Origin: Natronorubrum halalkaliphilum
GTDB lineage: Archaea; Halobacteriota; Halobacteria; Halobacteriales; Natrialbaceae
Reading direction: 5' to 3'
NCBI RefSeq assembly: GCF_009834785.1
Contig: NZ_WUYX01000053.1
Location: 134,656-198,655, forward strand
DNA: 64,000 bases
Positions 18,884 through 28,188 of the stretch are shown in pieces (position 1 is the stretch's first letter; the number at the start of each line of letters is the position of its first letter). Below the pieces are notes generated by a model. The model did no database searches, was not told the DNA's origin, and saw only the letters and a list, made by a program, of their open reading frames with translations. Made by a program: the position numbers and the translations under genes.

Positions 18884-19414
18884 TCACATCGGCATGCCGC
18901 CGCTTTCCGTATCGCCGTCCGCGGCCTGCTGACCGCGGCTCTGAGCGTTCTCGAGCAGCGTCGCCGCTGCACCCTGATACTCGTATCCGGGAATGATTCC
19001 CTGCGCGTACGTTCCCTCGACGTACTCGATGAGGGCCTTGGCGTCTTCGACACCCTCCCCGGCGTCCCAGGCGACGTACTCGAGGGTCACGGTGACCTCG
19101 GTGGCGTCGCGGTCGACCACGGGCTCCTCGTGCGTGCTCGTGTGTGCGACGGTAAAGACGTCCTCCAGGCGGCGCTCGAGGGTCTCGAACCAGCCGTCCT
19201 CGACGACCGTGGCGACCGTTTCGTCCGCGACGGCGGCATCGAGCGTCGGCAGAGAGACGGTGACGTGGAACCGTCCGTCTCGTTTGCCGTCCGCCTCGGT
19301 CGCCCCGACGGTCGTGTCGAAGACGGTCGTCGTGAGTCGGTACGAGTCGGCGACCGATTCGAACGCGTCGTGAGACTCGAGTTGGCGCGCGACAGAATCT
19401 GGAACTTCGGTCAT
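18884..19414 (-). CDS. Conserved haloarchaeal protein of unknown function (possibly DUF5813)
   Basis: A 176-residue acidic soluble protein starting at the ATG at 19414 (MTEVPDSVARQLESHDAFES). Regular strand-like segments include FHVTVSLPTLDA and EVTVTLEYVAW, and a helical C-terminal part is rich in Gln, Gly and Met. The length and pattern resemble a haloarchaeal DUF family (I think DUF5813), from memory only. No enzyme motif is visible. Confidence 0.75.
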   Translation of the reverse strand: MTEVPDSVARQLESHDAFESVADSYRLTTTVFDTTVGATEADGKRDGRFHVTVSLPTLDAAVADETVATVVEDGWFETLERRLEDVFTVAHTSTHEEPVVDRDATEVTVTLEYVAWDAGEGVEDAKALIEYVEGTYAQGIIPGYEYQGAAATLLENAQSRGQQAADGDTESGGMPM

Positions 19415-19653
19415 TGTCGAAATAACGGGCGTCAGTAAAAAGGGTGTTACGCACCGCCGAAGGATCAGCCCCGTCCGGGAAGGGTGAGCGAGGGCACGTC
19501 TCGGAGCTTGCATCGTGCTACTCCGTCATCGTACGAAACAGTTACAGCGTCGAAATCGCCCGACTGCGCCGGGATCGTTTCACGATCGTAGTCGGCGGTT
19601 TCCGTTGCAAATGCCCTGCATTACTACAACGGACATTGCCGTTTTCAGTTGGC

Positions 19654-19860
19654 ATGAGTCTCGATAGACACGCCGCCGAACGCCGCCGGTTCGCCCGCCT
19701 CCTCGGTATCGACGGAGAACTCGGGTGTGGATTGCCGATCGGATCCCACTCGAGTCAGTCCGCCGAGGCGGACGGGGGGAACACGGACGACGCTCCTCGC
19801 GATGCCAGCGATGCGCCCGACGAAACCGACGACTCGATCGACCGACGCTCTCTCAGCTAG
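19654..19860 (+). CDS. Small acidic hypothetical protein
   Basis: A 68-residue reading frame from the ATG at 19654 (MSLDRHAAERRRFARLLG) with a basic N-terminal helix and a very acidic, Ser/Asp-rich disordered tail. The composition is haloarchaeal, unlike the surrounding shadow frames. Its stop overlaps the stop of the convergent gene at 19857 by a few bases. No family is recognised. Confidence 0.5.
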   Translation: MSLDRHAAERRRFARLLGIDGELGCGLPIGSHSSQSAEADGGNTDDAPRDASDAPDETDDSIDRRSLS

Positions 19861-20246
19861 TCGATCTCGCGATCGCCGAGGAACGAATTAAGCGCCGTCG
19901 CAACTTCTTCGAAGTCCTTCAGCGTGAGACCGTCCGTCGTGACCAGCACACCCTCGCTGTCGTTGGTCACGCGGATCAGAAAGCCGTTGTCGAAGACGCG
20001 AATCGTGTAGTTGTAGTCGCCGAGTTCGGAGTTCTCGTAGGCCGTCTGGGCGGTCGTAAAACCCCGCCACTCGTGGCCGATAAACGTCGAGAGATCGGCA
20101 TCCCGCTCTAAGTCCTCGCGGAGATACAGCTGTTCGTAGTCGTCACGAGTGAAGTAGGTCGCCGATCTGAGGCTATCGCCGACGGCCGTCCGGCAGGTCG
20201 TCACGATCTGCTCCGCCGCCTCGTCGGTAAGTAACCCTGTCGCCAT
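19857..20246 (-). CDS. Conserved haloarchaeal protein of unknown function
   Basis: A 129-residue soluble protein starting at the ATG at 20246 (MATGLLTDEAAEQIVTTCRTA). An N-terminal helix is followed by a beta-rich middle part (YNYTIRVFDNGFLIRVTNDSEG) and a C-terminal helix ending in NSFLGDREID. GGTTAAGGTG on the minus strand about 27 bases upstream is a plausible TATA box and supports this start over the one at 20330. I do not assign a function. Confidence 0.75.
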   Translation of the reverse strand: MATGLLTDEAAEQIVTTCRTAVGDSLRSATYFTRDDYEQLYLREDLERDADLSTFIGHEWRGFTTAQTAYENSELGDYNYTIRVFDNGFLIRVTNDSEGVLVTTDGLTLKDFEEVATALNSFLGDREID

Positions 20247-20307
20247 ATCCGATGGATCGAACCCCGACACCTTAACCGCAGGGGCTGTTGTCGGTCCGGT
20301 AAACCAC

Positions 20308-20357
20308 TGAAATGCTGAAACGTTACCCACTGAAACACCGAAACCCTGAAAACGAAA
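20308..20357. repeat. Short array of TGAAA/CGAAA motifs upstream of a small gene
   Basis: Six five-base units (TGAAA at 20308, 20316, 20331 and 20347; CGAAA at 20339 and 20353) recur at spacings of 6-15 bases, several of them 8. They lie 60-110 bases upstream of the minus-strand gene starting at 20246, beyond its presumed TATA box, so they could be regulator sites. A chance low-complexity stretch is also possible. Confidence 0.35.
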
Positions 20358-20376
20358 CCGAACGGCTACGCCGATC

Positions 20377-21663
20377 TCATGCCGACTCGAGTGCCTGCTC
20401 GAGATCCGCGATGATATCGTCGACGTCCTCGATGCCGACGGAGAGGCGCACGAGATCGTCCGTGGTGCCGCTTGCGAGTTTCTCCTCCTCGGTGAGTTGC
20501 TGGTGGGTCGTGCTCGCGGGGTGGATAATCAGCGACTTCGCATCGCCAACGTTGGCCAGGAGACTGAACAACTCGACCTCGTTACAGACCGTCTCCGCGG
20601 CGTCGTAGCCGCCCTCGAGTCCGAACGTGATCATGCCGCCGTAGCCACCTTCGAGGTACTTGCTCGCTTCTTCGTGAGTCTCGTGACTCTCGAGGCCGGG
20701 GTAGTTGACCCACGAAACCTGCTCGTGGCCTTCGAGGAACTCCGCGACGGCCATCGCGTTCTCGCAGTGTTTCTCCATTCGCAGGGGTAAGGACTCGAGT
20801 TTCTGGAGCGTCGTCCAGGCGTCGAACGGCGACTGTTGGTTACCCAGGTCGCGCAGGCCACGGGTTCGCGCGACGACGGAGAACGCCATGTCGCCGAAGG
20901 TTTCGTAGAAGTTGACGCCGTGATAGGCCGGGTTCGGCTCCGATATCTCGGGATAGTCGCCCTCGTCCCACGGGAACGAGCCGCCGTCAACCAGTATCCC
21001 GCCGACCGTCGTCCCCGCGCCGTGGATCCACTTCGTCGTCGAGTTCCAGACCAGATCTGCGCCGTGCTCCAGCGGCCGGCACAGATGCGGCGTCGCGAAC
21101 GTGTTGTCGACGAACAGCGGCACGTCGTGATCGTGGGCGATGTCGGCAATGCGTTCGATGTCGGGCGTCACGAGCGCGGGATTCCCGATCGTCTCGAGGT
21201 GGACGAACGCGGTGTCGTCATCGATGGCCTCCGCGTAGGCGTCGTAATCGAGGGTGTCGACGAACGTCGTCTCGATGCCGCGCTTGGCGACGGTGTGCGT
21301 GAGATAGGTGTAGGTTCCCCCGTAGAGCGAGGACGCCGAAACGATGTTGTCCCCGACGTCGGCGAGGATGAACGTCGCGAGGTCGAAGGCGGCCATTCCC
21401 GACGCCGTGGCCAGCGCGCCGACGCCGCCCTCGAGCGTCGCGATGCGTTCCTCTAACATCGCGTTCGTCGGGTTCATGATCCGCGAGTAGATGTTGCCGG
21501 TCTCCTCTAACCCGAACAGGGCGGCCGCGTGATCCGTATCCTCGAACTCGTAGGAGGTCGTCTGGTAGATCGGCGGCGCTCGAGCCCTCGTCGTCGGATC
21601 GGATTCCTGGCCGGCGTGAATGCTGTTCGTGGCGAACTCGTGGCTGTCTGGATCGTCGCTCAT
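20377..21663 (-). CDS. metY: O-acetylhomoserine aminocarboxypropyltransferase (sulfhydrylase)
   Basis: A 428-residue PLP-dependent enzyme of the Cys/Met metabolism family that makes homocysteine from O-acetylhomoserine and sulfide. Key features are [20 protein letters not shown] at the N-terminus, [17 protein letters not shown], the PLP-binding Lys in [12 protein letters not shown], and the C-terminal [18 protein letters not shown]. The ATG at 21663 has a TATA-like element 27 bases upstream. metX is not visible next to it. Confidence 0.94.
   Translation of the reverse strand: MSDDPDSHEFATNSIHAGQESDPTTRARAPPIYQTTSYEFEDTDHAAALFGLEETGNIYSRIMNPTNAMLEERIATLEGGVGALATASGMAAFDLATFILADVGDNIVSASSLYGGTYTYLTHTVAKRGIETTFVDTLDYDAYAEAIDDDTAFVHLETIGNPALVTPDIERIADIAHDHDVPLFVDNTFATPHLCRPLEHGADLVWNSTTKWIHGAGTTVGGILVDGGSFPWDEGDYPEISEPNPAYHGVNFYETFGDMAFSVVARTRGLRDLGNQQSPFDAWTTLQKLESLPLRMEKHCENAMAVAEFLEGHEQVSWVNYPGLESHETHEEASKYLEGGYGGMITFGLEGGYDAAETVCNEVELFSLLANVGDAKSLIIHPASTTHQQLTEEEKLASGTTDDLVRLSVGIEDVDDIIADLEQALESA
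21430..21465. repeat. Segment inside metY duplicated at the GNAT pseudogene start
   Basis: This 36-base stretch (CTCGAGCGTCGCGATG, six variable bases, TCTAACATCGCGTT) recurs at 22205-22239 with 16 and 14 identical bases at its two ends. Here it encodes part of MetY ([12 protein letters not shown]). Confidence 0.6.
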
Positions 21664-21683
21664 ACGAGTTTCCTGGTATCGAA

Positions 21684-21696
21684 CCGTTGTAAAACC
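21684..21696 (-). promoter_or_regulatory. Putative promoter of metY
   Basis: GGTTTTACAACGG on the minus strand is centred about 27 bases upstream of the metY ATG, the expected position of a TATA box for a leaderless transcript. Confidence 0.45.
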
Positions 21697-21764
21697 GACA
21701 GTGGGAGCAAAAACGGACGACATCTCGAACGACCGCGTTCCCGCCGAAAGACACGGCCGACCGA

Positions 21765-22233
21765 TTACAGCGGCTTCGCCATGTGTAACACGTCGAACGG
21801 AGCATCCTCGAGCGGTCACACCCGCGTTTTCCGGTAGCCGCGTCGGCGGTAGAGAGCCGGCAGAAACGGGTGGCCGTCGAACGTCCGCAGCCGAATCCGC
21901 TCGGCGTCCGCCTCGCGCGCGGTATCCTGACGACGCGACCTGATCGAGCAACGCGCTCCCAATCCCTTCGCCGCGGGCCTGCGGCGGCACCGCGAAGCGG
22001 CCGAATTCTGGATCGCCCTTTTTCCCCGCCTCCCGGTAGCGGAGCATCCCGGCGAGTGCGCCCTCTCGAATCGCGACGTACACCCGCGCGTCGTGGATCC
22101 ACTCCTCGAGGTCCGTGCGGGTGGTTCTCGCCGCCCGAGACGGAAAGCCGAGGTCCGCGTTCGTGGCGTACATCGCGACAGAGCCGCGCGAGCGCCGCCG
22201 TCTCCTCGAGCGTCGCGATGTGCTCTCTAACAT
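21765..22233 (-). pseudogene. Broken GNAT-family N-acetyltransferase gene
   Basis: Translating successive frames on the minus strand gives pieces of one GNAT protein. ATLEETAALARLCRDV is in one frame, YATNADLGFPSRAAR through FAVPPQARGEGIGSALLDQVA (the acetyl-CoA loop) is in a second, and [13 protein letters not shown] through YRRRGYRKTRV is in a third. After an in-frame TGA, the typical ending PLEDAPFDVLHMAKPL follows in that last frame. At least two frameshifts and one stop are therefore needed, so the gene is inactive unless the assembly is wrong. The N-terminal 35 bases closely match a segment inside metY. Confidence 0.75.
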
Positions 22234-22247
22234 CGCGTTTGTCCGTA

Positions 22248-23963
22248 TCAGGACGGGTCGGGAGCCTGAACCGCGGCTTCGACCGATTCGCTCACGACCG
22301 GAAGGCGAACCGAAACCGCAGTCCCGGTTTCATCGGTATCGAACTCGAGGTCGCCGCCGAGCGCTGTCACGCACCAGGTGACGATCCACAGTCCCAGTCC
22401 GCTGCCGTGCTCGAGCGCCGTTTCTTCGCCCTGCTCGAGGACGCTGCGTTCGTGGTCCGGAAGTCCTGGCCCGTTGTCGCGGACGGTAACGGTGACGGTC
22501 CGGGCCGGCGAATCGCCGCTGACCTCGACCGTTACGCGGGGCTTTTCCGCAGTACTGTGGACGAGGCCGTTCTCGACGAGGTTCGCGAAGGCGAGTTCGA
22601 ACAGGTCCCGATCCGCTCGCACCGCGAGGTCGTCGGGAACCGCCACCTCGACGCGGCCGTCCCGTGACGCCTCGATATCGGCGGCGACCGACTCGAGGAC
22701 GTCCCGGACCGCGAGCGGTGGTGGCGAATCGGTCGCGGTGTCGATCGCTCGTTCGAAGTCGCGGGCCTTTTCGCCCATCTCGATCACCGCGTCGACGTCG
22801 TCGTGGACGGATTCGAGCGTCGCCGTGAGGTCGTCGTCGTTGGCGCGGTCGGCAGCCAGAGACACGTAGCCGCGGACGGCGGTCATATCGTTTCGCAGGT
22901 TGTGGCGCAACACCCGGTTCAGGATCGCGAGGCGCTGTTCGCGCCGACGTTGGTCGGTGATATCCTGTAAAATGACGGTGTGACCGACGGCTCGTCCCGC
23001 CCCGTTTTGCAGCGCGGACGTCGACGCCGCAAGCTCGCGGCGTTCGCCGCGACTGGTGTGCGTAACGACCTCCGTCCGGCCGTCGTCGATCGACAGTTCG
23101 GTGACGTGTTCAAACGGTTCGCCCAAGACGTCGGTCGCCGTGACGCCGAACAGGGCTTCGGCCGCCGGATTGCAGTCGACGATTCGCTCGTCGGTGTCGA
23201 CGACGAGAAACGGGTTCTCGAGGTCTTCGACCGCCGACTGGTCGGCGGTTCGACGGACCGACGGGCTGTACGTAAACATCCGGCCGCCGACGAACGCGTA
23301 GGCGTCGAGTAGCACGTGCGGGAGGAACATGGCCGCAGAGAGGTTAAGCTGCGGAACCGGCCCGATTCCGAAAAGCCAGACGAGCAGAGCGATCCCCGGA
23401 GGCAGCGTGCTCAGGCCGACGGCGAGGGCCTCCGTTCGGTACAGCGGACCGTAGCTGACGACCGTGTCGAACAGGAGCAACGTCCCCGCCGCTGCGAACA
23501 CCGTCCCGCTCATGATCGCGAAAAACGCCAACGCCTCGAACTCGTAGGCGACCGTTGCCGCTCCGAAGATCGGGTCCAGCCGGAACTCGCTCCAGACGAG
23601 TTCGTGGAGCGGGTTCGTCGCGACCAGCACCGTCGTGAGGACCGGGACGGACACCAACGCGCCGAACCACGGCGTTTGCACGAGTCGTCCACGACCGGTG
23701 TACTCGAGGCCGAACGCCAGAAACGGCAGCCCCGTCCAGGAAATCCCGACCCAGGTCGCGACCTCGAGCCACCACCGCAGGGTCGGATCGAAGACGAGCA
23801 GCGAGACGCCGTATGACAAACACCACACCGCTTGCGCGACGAGCGTGAGCAGAAACCAGTTCACGCCCGGTCTGCCGCGGTGTCGCCAGAGATACGAGAA
23901 CAGGACCACTGTCCCGACTCCGGAGAGGATCGAGGCGGCGGCTGGCCACGGGATCGAGATCAT
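22248..23963 (-). CDS. Membrane histidine kinase (7TM sensor, PAS, HATPase)
   Basis: A 571-residue sensor kinase. Seven hydrophobic helices within residues about 8-240 match the haloarchaeal histidine-kinase N-terminal 7TM domain. A PAS domain (FLVVDTDERIVDCNPAAEAL) and the phosphoacceptor helix ILNRVLRHNLRNDMTAVRG with the conserved His follow. The ATPase domain shows FANLVENGLVHS (N box), VRDNGPGLP (G1) and HGSGLGLWIV (G2). The start at 23963 precedes helix 1; ATG 24014 is an alternative. No response regulator is adjacent, so the signal and output are unknown. Confidence 0.92.
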   Translation of the reverse strand: MISIPWPAAASILSGVGTVVLFSYLWRHRGRPGVNWFLLTLVAQAVWCLSYGVSLLVFDPTLRWWLEVATWVGISWTGLPFLAFGLEYTGRGRLVQTPWFGALVSVPVLTTVLVATNPLHELVWSEFRLDPIFGAATVAYEFEALAFFAIMSGTVFAAAGTLLLFDTVVSYGPLYRTEALAVGLSTLPPGIALLVWLFGIGPVPQLNLSAAMFLPHVLLDAYAFVGGRMFTYSPSVRRTADQSAVEDLENPFLVVDTDERIVDCNPAAEALFGVTATDVLGEPFEHVTELSIDDGRTEVVTHTSRGERRELAASTSALQNGAGRAVGHTVILQDITDQRRREQRLAILNRVLRHNLRNDMTAVRGYVSLAADRANDDDLTATLESVHDDVDAVIEMGEKARDFERAIDTATDSPPPLAVRDVLESVAADIEASRDGRVEVAVPDDLAVRADRDLFELAFANLVENGLVHSTAEKPRVTVEVSGDSPARTVTVTVRDNGPGLPDHERSVLEQGEETALEHGSGLGLWIVTWCVTALGGDLEFDTDETGTAVSVRLPVVSESVEAAVQAPDPS

Positions 23964-24187
23964 GCGATTCGGACGTACGAGTAGAGCAACGTCGGTGTTA
24001 TCCGTTGTGGCCAACCGGGGCGGTCGTGCGCGAGCACCAGACCGAGGACCGTAGCATGTGACCTGGAGGTCCCCCGGTTTGAACGGGTTCGATCGGCGAA
24101 TCGCTCTCGAGTGGATAGCGACCCGCGCTGCTGGTACTCGAACTCACGAACGAACGGGAAAACGAACCCCCAACAGCCCCGAGCGCC

Positions 24188-25711
24188 TTACTCGAGCAGC
24201 GTCTCTCCGGTCATCTCCGGCGGTTGATCGAGACCGATCAGTTCGAGCATCGTCGGCGCGATATCGGCGAGCGTGCCGCCCTCGCGGATCGTTCGGCTGC
24301 CGTCGGTGCCGTCCGAAGCACGGTAGAGCAGCGGCACGAGGTTGTAGGTGTGTGCCGTGTGCGGATTCTCTTCGGTGCCCATATCGTCGGCGTTGCCGTG
24401 ATCCGCGGTGATGAGAACGTGCGCGCCGGCCCCCTCGAGCGCATCGGTGAGTCGCCCGAGTTGCGCGTCGACGGCCTCGACGGCCTCGATGGCCGCCTCG
24501 TAGTCGCCCGTGTGGCCGACCATGTCGGGATTGGCGTAGTTGAGTACGAGCACGTCCGGATCGTCGGCTCGAACGGTGTCAATCGCGGTGTCGGTCACTT
24601 CGGGCGCGCTCATCTCGGGTTGTAGGTCGTAGGTCGGTACGTCGGGACTTTCGACGATCTTCCGAATCTCGCCGTCGAACTCGACCTCGCGCCCCCCGTT
24701 CAGGAAGTAGGTGACGTGGGCGTACTTCTCGGATTCGGCGATCCGGAGCTGCGTCTTTCCGTGATCGGCGAGCACCTCGCCGAGCACCTGTTCGGGCTGG
24801 TTCGGCGGGTAGGCGATCGGGAGGTCGAACGTTTTGTCGTACTGGGTCAGCATGACGACCGCCGTCTCCGGCGGGCTGGTCTCGAGTTCGTCGATCCAGT
24901 CCTCGGGTCGGATATCCGCGAGCATGCGAGTCAGCTGCCGTGCGCGGTCCGAGCGGAAGTTAAACCAGACGACCGAATCACCGTCCTCGAGCGCCGGCTG
25001 CTCCGAGATCACGGTCGGCTCGACGAACTCGTCCATCACGTCCCGGTCGTAGGACCGTTCGACCGCTTCCACGGCGGACTCGGCGGTCCAGTCGCCCTCG
25101 CGGTTGACGATAGCATCGTAGGCCCGCTTCGTCCGCTCCCAGTTCTGGTCGCGATCCATCGCGTAGTATCGACCTGAAACGGTGGCCACGTCGCCGGTTC
25201 CGTGTTCATCGACGACGTCCTCGAGCGCGGCGAGATACTCTCGCCCACCCGTCGGCGAGGTATCCCGGCCGTCGGTGAACGCGTGGGTGACGGCCTCGAC
25301 GTCGCGGTCGGCCGCCAGTTCGATCAGGGCGTGGAGGTGCTCGTGATCGGCGTGGACCCCGCCGTCGCTGACGAGGCCGAGGAAGTGGACGCGGCCCCCG
25401 TTTTCACGGGCGTGATCGAAGGCCGAATTGATGGCGTCGTTCTCCCGAAACGAACCGTCCGCGATCGAGTCCGAGATGCGCGTGTACTCCTGGTGAACCA
25501 CGCGTCCGGCCCCGATGTTCAGGTGTCCAACCTCGCTGTTTCCCATCTGGCCGTCCGGAAGCCCGACCCGTCGGCCCGCGACCTCGAGGGTGCCGTACGC
25601 CCCCTCGTCTGCCAGCCGGTCGAAGTTCGGCGTTGCGGCCGCTTCGACCGCGTCCCTGCTCGTCCCGTCGCCGAGTCCCCAGCCGTCGAGGATGATCAGC
25701 GCTGCGTCCAT
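24188..25711 (-). CDS. gpmI: 2,3-bisphosphoglycerate-independent phosphoglycerate mutase
   Basis: A 507-residue iPGM interconverting 3- and 2-phosphoglycerate in glycolysis/gluconeogenesis. ALIILDGWGLG holds the first metal-binding Asp, GNSEVGHLNIGAGR holds the catalytic Ser, and the substrate loop HAFTDGRDTSP and the metal sites YANPDMVGHTGDYEA and ITADHGNADDM are all present. The length is typical of the bacterial-type enzyme. It is divergent from the DCC protein. Confidence 0.96.
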   Translation of the reverse strand: MDAALIILDGWGLGDGTSRDAVEAAATPNFDRLADEGAYGTLEVAGRRVGLPDGQMGNSEVGHLNIGAGRVVHQEYTRISDSIADGSFRENDAINSAFDHARENGGRVHFLGLVSDGGVHADHEHLHALIELAADRDVEAVTHAFTDGRDTSPTGGREYLAALEDVVDEHGTGDVATVSGRYYAMDRDQNWERTKRAYDAIVNREGDWTAESAVEAVERSYDRDVMDEFVEPTVISEQPALEDGDSVVWFNFRSDRARQLTRMLADIRPEDWIDELETSPPETAVVMLTQYDKTFDLPIAYPPNQPEQVLGEVLADHGKTQLRIAESEKYAHVTYFLNGGREVEFDGEIRKIVESPDVPTYDLQPEMSAPEVTDTAIDTVRADDPDVLVLNYANPDMVGHTGDYEAAIEAVEAVDAQLGRLTDALEGAGAHVLITADHGNADDMGTEENPHTAHTYNLVPLLYRASDGTDGSRTIREGGTLADIAPTMLELIGLDQPPEMTGETLLE

Positions 25712-25850
25712 GTGCGACGGGTCACCTGCGCTCCGTAATTAGCTGTCGTTGTCGCGCGAACGGGTGCGGCGAGGCGAACGAACTCGCTCCCGGCCCGAAT
25801 CGGGGCAACCGGAACGCTGAATTGTCGCTCGTCCCAACCTCCGGTATCCG

Positions 25851-26267
25851 ATGGGCACGGACATTCCGGAGGGCGCTCCGATCGTCCTCTTCGACGGCGT
25901 CTGCAACCTCTGTCACGGCTTCGTGCAGTTCATCGTCCCGAGAGACACGGACGGGCAGTTTCACTTCGCGTCGCTGCAATCCGAGGTCGGGCAAGAACTG
26001 CTCGCCGAGCACGGCCTCGAGAACCACGACCTCGACTCCGTGGTCCTGATCGAGGGGGGCGACGCCTACGTCAAATCCGGTGCGGTGATCCGCATCGCCC
26101 AGCACTTGGGCGGGGTCTACCGGCTGCTCGGGCCCACCCGATTCCTCCCGCGTCGTTTCCGTAACTGGGTCTACGATCTCGTCGCCGAACACCGGTACCG
26201 GATCTTCGGCAAGAAAGAACAGTGTATGATGCCGACCGGGAACGTCCAGGAACGAATTCTCGAGTAA
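25851..26267 (+). CDS. DCC1-like (DUF393) thiol-disulfide oxidoreductase family protein
   Basis: A 138-residue protein with the family hallmark FDGVCNLCHGFVQF near residues 14-27, whose CxxC resembles a thioredoxin-like redox pair and whose DxxCxxC names the family. The C-terminal half (GVYRLLGPTRFLPRRFRNWVYD) is the usual DUF393 ending. Substrates of the haloarchaeal members are unknown. It is divergently transcribed from gpmI. Confidence 0.88.
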   Translation: MGTDIPEGAPIVLFDGVCNLCHGFVQFIVPRDTDGQFHFASLQSEVGQELLAEHGLENHDLDSVVLIEGGDAYVKSGAVIRIAQHLGGVYRLLGPTRFLPRRFRNWVYDLVAEHRYRIFGKKEQCMMPTGNVQERILE

Positions 26268-26288
26268 GCTGCCGGCGAGAGCCGGCGG

Positions 26289-27287
26289 TTAGTCCATCGA
26301 TCCCGACCCCGCAGTCGCAGTAATATCTTCGCGCCAGGTGCCCGTCGCGGTCACGCGGTCGCCGTCGATATCGAGATCTCGCTCGTCGGCGGAGGTGCCG
26401 ATGACCTCCTCGAGCGCCGCCTCGTCCGGATCGTCGACGAGCGCCGCGAACTCCCCGGTGGCCGTCTCCGCGTCTGCGGCAGTGAGCGACGAGACGACCC
26501 CCTCGGCGTCCTCGAGTCCGTCGAACGTGAACTCGGGGTCGGACGGGTCGCCGTACTGGCCGACGACGATGTCGCCGCCCCCGGCAGTCTCGAGGAGCCA
26601 CTCGAACGGCTCTGACTCCTCCGTCGCCCGCTCAACGTCGCCCGCCGCGGCGCCGACGGTCGTCTCGAGCGCCGTCGTCGGCTCGGTCTCGCTGCCGAGT
26701 TCCGCTGCGGTGGCAACCGCGAGTGCATCGTCGTCAACGGCAATGGCGGCGTCATCGGTCCCGTCGACCGGAGTGTAGACATCCGCGCCTGCGATTTCGT
26801 CGGTCGACTCGAACTGTCTGATGAACTCCGCTTCGGGCTCGGCAGTGAGTTGCGCGTCGATCTCTTCCGGCATCAGGTCTCCCGTAACGACGAACGCGGC
26901 GGGCGTTTGCAACAGGCCGTCCACGGTCGATTCGAACGCGCCCTCCTCGAGGAGTCTGCCGAGCCGGAACTGGCCGAGCGAAAGCCCGACGAACAGGTAC
27001 GTCGAGAGCGCGGCCTCCGAGACGGGCCCGACCATCGGGTCCGTCTCGTACTCCGACGGAACCTCCTCACCGGGGTCCGCCTCCTCGAGATCGGCCTGAA
27101 CGACCTCGCTGAGGGCACCCCAATCGAGGTACGCGAACTCGAGCGCGCCGTCCTCGAGCGTGAGCCACTGGTCGTACGCCGGGAGATCGTCGTCGGGGTC
27201 GTCCTGAGCGACAACCGCGGGTCCGGTAACAGTCGCCGTCGCGGTGGCCCCTGCGAGCCGCAGCGCGTCTCTTCGACTCAGTATCAT
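26289..27287 (-). CDS. Tat-exported protein of unknown function
   Basis: A 332-residue acidic protein with a twin-arginine signal (SRRDALRLAGATATATVTGPAVVAQ, here read in two parts: SRRD then an Ala/Thr-rich core). The mature part has no lipobox, no membrane helix and no recognised catalytic motif. It is Asp/Glu/Ala-rich with an ordered N-terminal part (LEFAYLDWGALSEV, STYLFVGLSLGQFRLGRLL). The start at 27287 places the arginines close to the N-terminus. It precedes the ABC operon on the same strand but is separated from it. Confidence 0.75.
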   Translation of the reverse strand: MILSRRDALRLAGATATATVTGPAVVAQDDPDDDLPAYDQWLTLEDGALEFAYLDWGALSEVVQADLEEADPGEEVPSEYETDPMVGPVSEAALSTYLFVGLSLGQFRLGRLLEEGAFESTVDGLLQTPAAFVVTGDLMPEEIDAQLTAEPEAEFIRQFESTDEIAGADVYTPVDGTDDAAIAVDDDALAVATAAELGSETEPTTALETTVGAAAGDVERATEESEPFEWLLETAGGGDIVVGQYGDPSDPEFTFDGLEDAEGVVSSLTAADAETATGEFAALVDDPDEAALEEVIGTSADERDLDIDGDRVTATGTWREDITATAGSGSMD

Positions 27288-27404
27288 GAAACGATTCCAC
27301 ACCGCCGATCTGAATATAGCCCGTCCCCTCGTTCATCGCACGGTGAGTGTTAACGGGTGGGTGTCGGGAGCGACAGCACGTGGGCGAGAGAGTGGGCGGC
27401 GATT

Positions 27405-28187
27405 TCAGATGTCCCGGCGCGTGAAAACAACAGTGGCGACGACGATCAAAACGAGAAAGACCGCCAGGAGGAGGCCGGCGTCGAGGAACGCGTACTCCTC
27501 GTGGACGAGAATGTCCGTCTCCTCGTAGTATCGGCTCGGGGTGAGCGTACCGATCCACTCGTAGTCCGGATCCACGCGGGAGACGCTGTCGACCAGCCAG
27601 AGGACGAACACCAGGGTCAGTGCCGTCGCTCTGGCTCGTCTTACGTGATCAACGACGACGGACAGCACGAGGCCGATCCCGGCACAGACCAGCAGGTAGG
27701 GAATCGATAGCAGGTGGACCATCGCGAGCGCGACGGGGTTGAACGATTCGCCGATGACGAGCGCGCCGACGTAAACGATGATCGGGACCCCGACGTTCAA
27801 TGCCACCACGGGGACCCACAGGGCGGCGACCTTCTGGAGGACGACCGACTCCCGCGAGACCGGGTTCGAAAGCGTGAGGTCCATCTTTCGGTCCTGGACG
27901 TCGCTTGCGATCAGTCCGGCCCCGACGTAGGCGAAGTAGATCGCGAGGAGGAGGCTCCAGAAGAACGAGTAGATCTCGGCGGCGATGAACCCCTCGATGG
28001 TGTGGAGTTGCTCAATCCCGAACATGTCGAACATGTACTCCGGGAACGCGTCCTCGAAGACGTCCATCTCCTCCTGTATCCCTGGGAACATCGAGAAATA
28101 AAGGGCCGATAGTACGGCGAAGACGGCGATCAGGACGACCGATCCACGGACGCGCTTTCTGGACTCGAGGCGGAGGATAGCCGTCAT
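27405..28187 (-). CDS. ABC-2 type exporter permease (second copy)
   Basis: A 260-residue membrane protein with about six helices. It is nearly the same length as the gene before it and clearly its paralogue: both share MTAILR-ES-K, LHTIEGFI, MDLTLSNPVSRESVVLQKVA (20 residues) and LTPSRYY-type ends. It starts one base after the upstream gene's stop, so it is the third gene of the operon. It probably pairs with the upstream permease to form the pore of a heteromeric ABC transporter. Confidence 0.88.
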   Translation of the reverse strand: MTAILRLESRKRVRGSVVLIAVFAVLSALYFSMFPGIQEEMDVFEDAFPEYMFDMFGIEQLHTIEGFIAAEIYSFFWSLLLAIYFAYVGAGLIASDVQDRKMDLTLSNPVSRESVVLQKVAALWVPVVALNVGVPIIVYVGALVIGESFNPVALAMVHLLSIPYLLVCAGIGLVLSVVVDHVRRARATALTLVFVLWLVDSVSRVDPDYEWIGTLTPSRYYEETDILVHEEYAFLDAGLLLAVFLVLIVVATVVFTRRDI

Positions 28188-28188
28188 G

